Positions 59,395 to 64,000 of a stretch of 64,000 bases of DNA are shown here, piece after piece. The DNA is taken from the NCBI GenBank assembly GCA_945876745.1, contig CAMCPL010000001.1, positions 248,001 through 312,000 on the forward strand, read 5' to 3'. Each line of letters begins with the position of its first letter. Position 1 is the first letter of the stretch. Position numbers and translations under genes: made by a program. Source of the DNA: an uncultured Clostridia bacterium. Its GTDB lineage: Bacteria; Bacillota; Clostridia; Oscillospirales; Acutalibacteraceae. The notes below the pieces were generated by a model. The model made no database searches, had not been told where the DNA came from, and saw only the letters and a program-made list of their open reading frames with translations.

Positions 59395-60051
59395 ATGGCA
59401 AATAAAATTGAAACACTTGCAAAAATTCAGGAGGTCGGTATCGTTGCCGTTGTTCGTGCAACCTCTATTGAGCAAGCAGAAAAGATTACAGACGCTTGTA
59501 TTGCAGGCGGCGTTGCGGCTATCGAGCTTACATTTACCGTACCGCACGCAGATAAGCTCATCGAAGCTATGAGAGCGAAGTACAATTCGGGCGAAATCAT
59601 CATCGGCGCAGGAACGGTTATGGACGCCGCTACTGCAAGAATCGCTATTCTTGCAGGCGCAGAGTACATCGTTTCGCCGTATTTTGACCCTGAAACAGTT
59701 AAGTGTTGTAATCGTTACGGCGTACCGTCAATGCCGGGTATTTACACACCGACCGAGGCTGTTCACGCAATGGAATGTGGTGCAGACGTGCTAAAGGTAT
59801 TTCCGGGCGATATTGCAGGTCCTGCTTTCATTAAGGATATTCACGGTCCTATCCCGAACGCAGTTATGATGCCGTCGGGCGGCGTTAATGTTGACAACGT
59901 AAAGGACTGGATTAAGGCAGGTGCGATTGCTTGCGGCGCCGGCTCGTCCTTAATCGCAGGTGCAAAGACAGGCGACTACGAAAAGATTACTGAAACAGGT
60001 AAGCTTTTCGTTCAGCGCATTAAGGAAGCAAGAGCCGAAATGAAAAAATAA
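59395..60051 (+). CDS. kdgA: KDPG aldolase
   Basis: A 218-residue class I aldolase of the Eda family. GIVAVVRATSIEQA, AIELTFTVPHA (catalytic Glu), GAGTVMDAATA, EYIVSPYFDPE, VLKVFPGDIAGP (Schiff-base Lys) and MPSGGVNVDN are in the expected order. It cleaves 2-keto-3-deoxy-6-phosphogluconate to pyruvate and glyceraldehyde-3-phosphate, finishing the hexuronate route. It starts after AAAGGGAG. A 4-hydroxy-2-oxoglutarate aldolase side activity is typical of the family. Confidence 0.96.
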   Translation: MANKIETLAKIQEVGIVAVVRATSIEQAEKITDACIAGGVAAIELTFTVPHADKLIEAMRAKYNSGEIIIGAGTVMDAATARIAILAGAEYIVSPYFDPETVKCCNRYGVPSMPGIYTPTEAVHAMECGADVLKVFPGDIAGPAFIKDIHGPIPNAVMMPSGGVNVDNVKDWIKAGAIACGAGSSLIAGAKTGDYEKITETGKLFVQRIKEARAEMKK

Positions 60052-60068
60052 AATATAAAAAAATACGA

Positions 60069-60115
60069 GTTAAGGGGGTATTCGGCACGATTTTTGTGCT
60101 GAATACCCCCTTAAC
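60069..60115. terminator. Large hairpin between kdgA and the M20 peptidase gene
   Basis: A 20-bp stem with one wobble joins GTTAAGGGGGTATTCGGCAC to its downstream partner ending CCCCCTTAAC, with a seven-base loop. It separates convergent genes and probably acts as a terminator for both, although the T-run on the + strand is delayed. Confidence 0.75.
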
Positions 60116-60124
60116 TGTTGATTT

Positions 60125-61594
60125 TTATGCCTTATCTGTCATTTCCTTTATGTAGCGTTTGAAAAATTCAACTGCAACATCAAGCTGCTCAACAGGGCAA
60201 CGCTCGTTTGTGCCGTGAGTTGTGAGCATAATGGATGCGTCGATTATAAACGGTGAAAAGCGGTACATATTGTCACAGATTTCCTCGTAGTGATACGAAT
60301 CCGTACCGCCCATAACAAGAAACGGAGCGACAATATTTTTACTGTCGATTTGCATTGCGAGTTTTTCGATTGTCTTAAATGCTTTTGAGTCGGTTGAAGA
60401 AACCTTTGAGGCTTCCTTGCCTTTGAGAAATTCGATTTCGATATCCTTATTCCTTACAACCTTGCGGATATGTTCCTCGGTGTCCTTGAGAGTATCGCCG
60501 GGCAGCTCACGGAAATTGACCGTTACGCTCGCCGTTTGAGGCAAAACATTGGACGCAGGACTGCCCGAAAGCATTGTGCAGGCGGTAGTTGTTCTGATAA
60601 ACGTTGCGGCAGGCGGAAATTTCTTCATTATTGCGAAAAACACCGGCTTCAAGAAACGCAGATTACACATTATCATTCTCGCAGGGAATGAGGTGTGAGC
60701 GCCGACTCCCTTGAATAAATTATAAACAGACGGCAACATTCTTGCCTTGAACTGATGCTTTTCAAGGTCACGCACAACGTCGCTGATTTGTCCTACTGCG
60801 GTGTGCTTCGGCGGTTGTGAGGAATGACCGCCCTTTGCCTTTACGCTGATTTTGTAGTCGGCATAGCCCTTTTCTGCGATTCCCACGCCTGCGAGATTGC
60901 CCTCAATTAAGCCCTTTACATTTGCCTTGATTATTGCACCGCCCTCGTCAAGCGTTGAATCGAGGTGAACTCCTCTCTCCTTGAGCGCAGTCATAATGGC
61001 GTTTGCGCCGTTGTTGCTTCCTGCAACAATTTCCTCGTTGTGACCGAAGCAAAGATAAACGGTGCGTTCGGGCGTATAGCCCTCTTCGAGAAGCTCCTCA
61101 ACTGCCTCCATAACGCAGATGAGGTGGTTTTTCATATCAACTGCGCCTCTGCCCCAAATGAACTCGCCGTCATTGAAGCCTTCAAACGGGTCGTGCTTCC
61201 AGTCGCCGAGTGTACCGCTTGAAACCGGAACAACATCTTGGTGAGAGAGCAGGGCAATCGGGTCTAAATCGGGATTTGTACCCTGCCATGTATACAATAG
61301 TGAAGCCTGTGAAATATCCTCTTTTTTCAAATTTTTGAAAACAAGCGGAAATTCATCATCGAGGAATTTATGAAATCTGTCAAATTCCGACCAGTCAACC
61401 TTGCTGTCATCGGGATTTGAAATCGTCTTTATTTGAATTGCCTGTGAAAGGCGCTGTTGAACTCGCTTTGAGTTTACATTTTCCTTCGGCATTTCGGGAA
61501 TTTCAATAGGCTTTGCCTTGTAAAGCGCCGCCTTAATTGCGGTTATGAGTATTAATGCAACGATTATTGTGAGTATAATAAGAAAAATTTTCAT
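60125..61594 (-). CDS. Membrane-anchored M20-family peptidase
   Basis: A 489-residue zinc peptidase with an N-terminal transmembrane anchor (FLIILTIIVALILITAI). Metal motifs follow the M20/PM20D1 pattern: LLSHQDVVPV, WGRGAVDMKNH, FGHNEEIVAGSN (catalytic Glu pair), TLDEGG and the late HGTNERCPV. The central dimerisation domain includes KGGHSSQPPKHTAVG. Relatives hydrolyse dipeptides or N-acyl amino acids. It overlaps the stop of the upstream membrane-protein gene by one base (TGATG) and is part of a three-gene operon. Whether the active site faces inside or out is not certain. Confidence 0.92.
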   Translation of the reverse strand: MKIFLIILTIIVALILITAIKAALYKAKPIEIPEMPKENVNSKRVQQRLSQAIQIKTISNPDDSKVDWSEFDRFHKFLDDEFPLVFKNLKKEDISQASLLYTWQGTNPDLDPIALLSHQDVVPVSSGTLGDWKHDPFEGFNDGEFIWGRGAVDMKNHLICVMEAVEELLEEGYTPERTVYLCFGHNEEIVAGSNNGANAIMTALKERGVHLDSTLDEGGAIIKANVKGLIEGNLAGVGIAEKGYADYKISVKAKGGHSSQPPKHTAVGQISDVVRDLEKHQFKARMLPSVYNLFKGVGAHTSFPARMIMCNLRFLKPVFFAIMKKFPPAATFIRTTTACTMLSGSPASNVLPQTASVTVNFRELPGDTLKDTEEHIRKVVRNKDIEIEFLKGKEASKVSSTDSKAFKTIEKLAMQIDSKNIVAPFLVMGGTDSYHYEEICDNMYRFSPFIIDASIMLTTHGTNERCPVEQLDVAVEFFKRYIKEMTDKA

Positions 61595-62253
61595 CAGTCA
61601 AGCCAGCCTTTCTTAAACATAATATGTGCGCCCAAAAGCGAAATAACAACGCCGATGGGAATGAGAACGCCTGTTCCCAATTTTCCGCTGAACAGTAAAA
61701 CGACAACGAGCGACAGTATCGGCAAAATGGATATTTTCCAATGTTTTGCAAGATATGACGCACAAAGCGCGCCGAATAATGCAGGAGTTACCTGCTGAAA
61801 AGCCGGTGCAAAAACAGAGTCCTTATCGGTGATGTTGTGCAAAACAGGTCTAAACGCAAGCACGCATACGGCGATAATCACGGTTGTAACTATCGACGAT
61901 ACGGCTATTGAAATAGTCGATATAACCTCGCCCTTTTCCGTGTTCGGCTCAACCTCGGCACTCTCCATAGCGTTAAGCGCAACAGGCAATTTCAGGTTTG
62001 TGATGTTGCCGGTTACGAAGCCGAGATATGTTCCGCCCGTGCCTAAAAGCGGCGAATATGTCAGAACCTCAAGAACGGCTGTCGGATAAAAGACAACTGC
62101 AACCGTTGCAAGTCCCTTGAACACCATTTCTGCTTTCGGAAAAACATCAAGGTGGTAGCATATCAGCGCAGGTATGCACAAAAAGAGTGCCAGCGTTACG
62201 AATATCCACACTCTGCCGTAGGTGTGGGTTTTGTCTATGTATCTGCTGTTCAT
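61594..62253 (-). CDS. Membrane protein of peptidase operon
   Basis: A 219-residue protein with about six hydrophobic helices, including VWIFVTLALFLCIPALICYH near the N terminus and ILSLVVVLLFSG and GVLIPIGVVISLLGAHIMF at the C terminus. A glycine-rich segment SPLLGTGGTYLGFVTGNITNLK followed by LPVALNAME may line a transport path. I do not recognise a named family, but it is one base from a DUF5058-like gene and overlaps the M20 gene, so it probably forms a transporter with the former. The start follows GGAGGGG. Confidence 0.8.
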   Translation of the reverse strand: MNSRYIDKTHTYGRVWIFVTLALFLCIPALICYHLDVFPKAEMVFKGLATVAVVFYPTAVLEVLTYSPLLGTGGTYLGFVTGNITNLKLPVALNAMESAEVEPNTEKGEVISTISIAVSSIVTTVIIAVCVLAFRPVLHNITDKDSVFAPAFQQVTPALFGALCASYLAKHWKISILPILSLVVVLLFSGKLGTGVLIPIGVVISLLGAHIMFKKGWLD

Positions 62254-62254
62254 A

Positions 62255-63025
62255 CTAACCCCTCCATTCCAAAAACGCAATTGATTCAGGCAGAAGCTGT
62301 GCAAGCAGCATAACGAGTGCCATTGCGCCTATCATTGAAAACGGCATTGCAAACGAGTCGAGCCATTTTAGATTTTTTGCGCTCGCGATTTTTTGAATTA
62401 TCAGCATAAGCACTACCGAGAAAATCAGCGCCGCAACCGACAAAACGCCTGCACCGTCGCCGATTATATCGGGTTCGCCCTTGCCTGCGATAGCCCTTGC
62501 AACAAATGCGGCAATAAGTCCGATAAACGCCGCCGCACTCATAACCGACGACCATTTTGAGTTTTTCGATACGGTTTTGCCTATTTTCTTTTGAACGGTT
62601 TTGAGCAAAAACGGAATGAGAAGCAGGGGCATTATTGAGCCTAATGTCATTACCCACGCAACTGTGCCGAAAACCTCTTTGTCGGTTATGGCGTTTGCTA
62701 TGCCGCCGCTTAGTCCGTACGCTTCGATAGCGTTCGTTGCCGCAGTTACCTCATACGAAATATTGCCGATAACCGTCAGCCTTATCCACGGCAATACATA
62801 TCCCAAGCCTGCCGCAAGAGTAAGCACCGTTGCAACTATTCCGATAGCGGGAGCTACTGTAAATAATCCCGACGATACTATTGTGCTTTTTATTGTTGAT
62901 TTTTCAATGCCGAGCTGTCTTGCTCTTTTTATTGCACGAACCAAAAAGAACATCGCCTGAACGATAACGAATGCAACTACAACAAGCGCCAAGGTCAGCA
63001 TAAAGCCGTCTTCCTTGAAATCCAC
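62255..63025 (-). CDS. DUF5058-like membrane protein
   Basis: A 256-residue protein with about seven hydrophobic helices: LTLALVVVAFVIVQAMFFLV, then the basic loop AIKRARQLGIEK, then APAIGIVATVLTLAAGLGYV and others. The pattern matches DUF5058 family proteins as I remember them. GTG 63025 is chosen as start because AGGAAG lies seven bases upstream; the ATGs further up lack a ribosome site. It heads the operon with a second membrane protein and an M20 peptidase. A role in taking up small peptides or acyl-amino acids is inferred. Confidence 0.82.
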   Translation of the reverse strand: MDFKEDGFMLTLALVVVAFVIVQAMFFLVRAIKRARQLGIEKSTIKSTIVSSGLFTVAPAIGIVATVLTLAAGLGYVLPWIRLTVIGNISYEVTAATNAIEAYGLSGGIANAITDKEVFGTVAWVMTLGSIMPLLLIPFLLKTVQKKIGKTVSKNSKWSSVMSAAAFIGLIAAFVARAIAGKGEPDIIGDGAGVLSVAALIFSVVLMLIIQKIASAKNLKWLDSFAMPFSMIGAMALVMLLAQLLPESIAFLEWRG

Positions 63026-63088
63026 TTCATCACTTCCTAAATTTTTTCTAAATAAATACATCATACCATAAAACTAAATAAAAATAAA

Positions 63089-63107
63089 CCCCTGCTTTTG
63101 ACAGGGG
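63089..63107 (-). terminator. Terminator of the Cys-rich protein gene
   Basis: On the minus strand CCCCTG pairs with CAGGGG over a seven-base loop and continues TTTATTTTTATTT. Confidence 0.82.
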
Positions 63108-63113
63108 CAAAAA

Positions 63114-63941
63114 TCATTCGTTTTCATTATCCGACGGTGTTGCTTCGTTACAGCATGACGGGCAATCGCTGTCGCGTTCCGGAGGGAAGAATTGCTCAAC
63201 AGGGAAGTCGATGCCTTGAAACGCAGTGCAGGGGTCTTGCGTTGAGCAGGTACATTCACGTTCAGGTATGCAAAAATCGTATGCGCCGACTGTCATCTGA
63301 ACATCACGCTCCATTTGGACTATCGAAAACAGACCGAGCGTTACCAAAACCGCCTTGTCGTGATGTGGCGGCATTGACGGTTGAGTGATGTTCGTCAGCA
63401 CTCCCTGCGGAAAGCTTGTGCAAAACGGCACTCGGCAATCGCAAGCCTTTACGACGTCGCACGAAAGTACTATCGGGTCAACCGCCTGTACCTTTGCCGT
63501 CGGGTTTGCGTACTGCGGTGCTTCGGGGCAGTCGCCCTTTTTGTCGCAAACGCTTGAGGTAAAGATTTTTACATTACCCTGCGAGCCGTAGAGTATGCAA
63601 CGCTTTGTAAAGGTTGCAAAGCCGACCGCTGTTTGCGGCGGAGTGCACGGTGCGGTAAAGCAATCGAATTTCAGCATAAAATAATACTGCACGTCAACGC
63701 TGTAATATCCCTTGTTAAACGGTACCTCGTCGACGTCAATGCTGACCGCCTTAATCATACAGTCCCTGCATTTAACCGTGCTTGCTTCGTCAATGAGTGC
63801 TTGGCTTTCGCCGAAAAATGTAACTCTTAAATCCTCCAAGCAGTCCTTGCTTACACAACTGTCGTAAATTCTTTTTGTGTCAATGCAAACTGCTTCCTTA
63901 ATTTTTGAACAACCGTTTTGAATAATAGGCTTATCGGGCAT
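63114..63941 (-). CDS. Conserved cysteine-rich protein of unknown function
   Basis: A 275-residue soluble protein with 22 or so cysteines. The N-terminal pattern IKEAVCIDTKRIYDSCVSKDCLEDLRV and later VPFNKGYYSVDVQYYFML and CILYGSQGNVKIFTSSV recur in related Clostridia proteins I have seen, but no function is established. Cys clusters (CDVVKACDCRVPFC, CIPERECTC, CPSCC) suggest metal binding or disulfide cross-linking, as in spore or surface layers. It has no signal peptide. ATG 63941 follows AAGGAG by about eight bases; a TTG six bases upstream is rejected. Confidence 0.82.
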   Translation of the reverse strand: MPDKPIIQNGCSKIKEAVCIDTKRIYDSCVSKDCLEDLRVTFFGESQALIDEASTVKCRDCMIKAVSIDVDEVPFNKGYYSVDVQYYFMLKFDCFTAPCTPPQTAVGFATFTKRCILYGSQGNVKIFTSSVCDKKGDCPEAPQYANPTAKVQAVDPIVLSCDVVKACDCRVPFCTSFPQGVLTNITQPSMPPHHDKAVLVTLGLFSIVQMERDVQMTVGAYDFCIPERECTCSTQDPCTAFQGIDFPVEQFFPPERDSDCPSCCNEATPSDNENE

Positions 63942-64000
63942 AAACAAAACTCCTTCATAAGTATAAAATCGGCTAAGAACCGTTACCCTATACTATGAAG

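Overview
The window reads as chromosomal DNA from an anaerobic, endospore-lineage Firmicute, most like a gut Oscillospiraceae/Ruminococcaceae member. The case rests on YqfC/YqfD and SleB sporulation-type genes, consensus sigma-A promoters and strong Shine-Dalgarno sites, an FMN riboswitch ahead of ribU, BspA-type leucine-rich repeat proteins, a type I dockerin, and catabolic operons for host- and plant-derived sugars (fucose, hexuronates, alpha-galactosides). I computed no base composition and searched no database. All family names come from motifs read in the translations.

Layout. 1-7.7 kb: 3' end of gapA, a PI-PLC-like gene facing a small hypothetical plus a PHP hydrolase, a three-gene ABC importer (PF04392 type) whose binding protein appears circularly permuted, a YeiH-type exporter and a DUF4250 protein. 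8-11.2 kb: GntR(YtrA-like)-ATPase-permease operon. 11.2-13 kb: repeat cluster, amidohydrolase and an ECF S-component. 13.5-17.2 kb: YabE-like 3D protein, CorA, YqfC, YqfD. 17.2-19.2 kb: uxuA and an SDR-type uxuB. 19.3-22.8 kb: PhoR/PhoB-type two-component pair, SleB-like hydrolase and a small membrane protein. 23-30.6 kb: 8-oxoG glycosylase, RsmE, an AAA/DUF4143 ATPase, FMN riboswitch-ribU, DUF1846, pyrG. 30.8-32.6 kb: EamA half-transporter, small conserved protein, thioredoxin, VanY-type peptidase. 32.7-36.8 kb: a decaying glycan locus with intact metallophosphoesterase and GH36 genes among remnants of GH29, GH38-like, GH2 and alpha/beta-hydrolase genes.

36.9-46.4 kb is the most striking block: an ECF-type sigma factor, a single-pass membrane protein with an LRR ectodomain, and a 2,342-residue secreted LRR/dockerin protein, apparently in one operon. 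46.8-51.2 kb: fucA-fucU-fucK-fucI. 51.4-53.7 kb: an isolated phage-type cassette (BppU-like/collagen-like fibre, small coiled-coil protein, holin, CHAP endolysin). 53.8-55.2 kb: an HTH-HipA-like kinase fusion with a perfect 28-bp palindrome over its promoter. 55.4-55.7 kb: two tRNA-Pro genes. 56.7-60 kb: uxaC, kdgK, kdgA. 60-64 kb: an M20 peptidase with two membrane proteins (one DUF5058-like) and a Cys-rich conserved protein.

How the genes fit together. UxaC, UxuB, UxuA, KdgK and KdgA form a complete glucuronate-to-pyruvate/glyceraldehyde-3-phosphate route, split between two loci 37 kb apart. The fuc operon converts L-fucose to lactaldehyde and DHAP. The glycosidase remnants nearby suggest past loss of glycan-harvesting genes. 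Intergenic spaces carry at least three families of short palindromic repeats.
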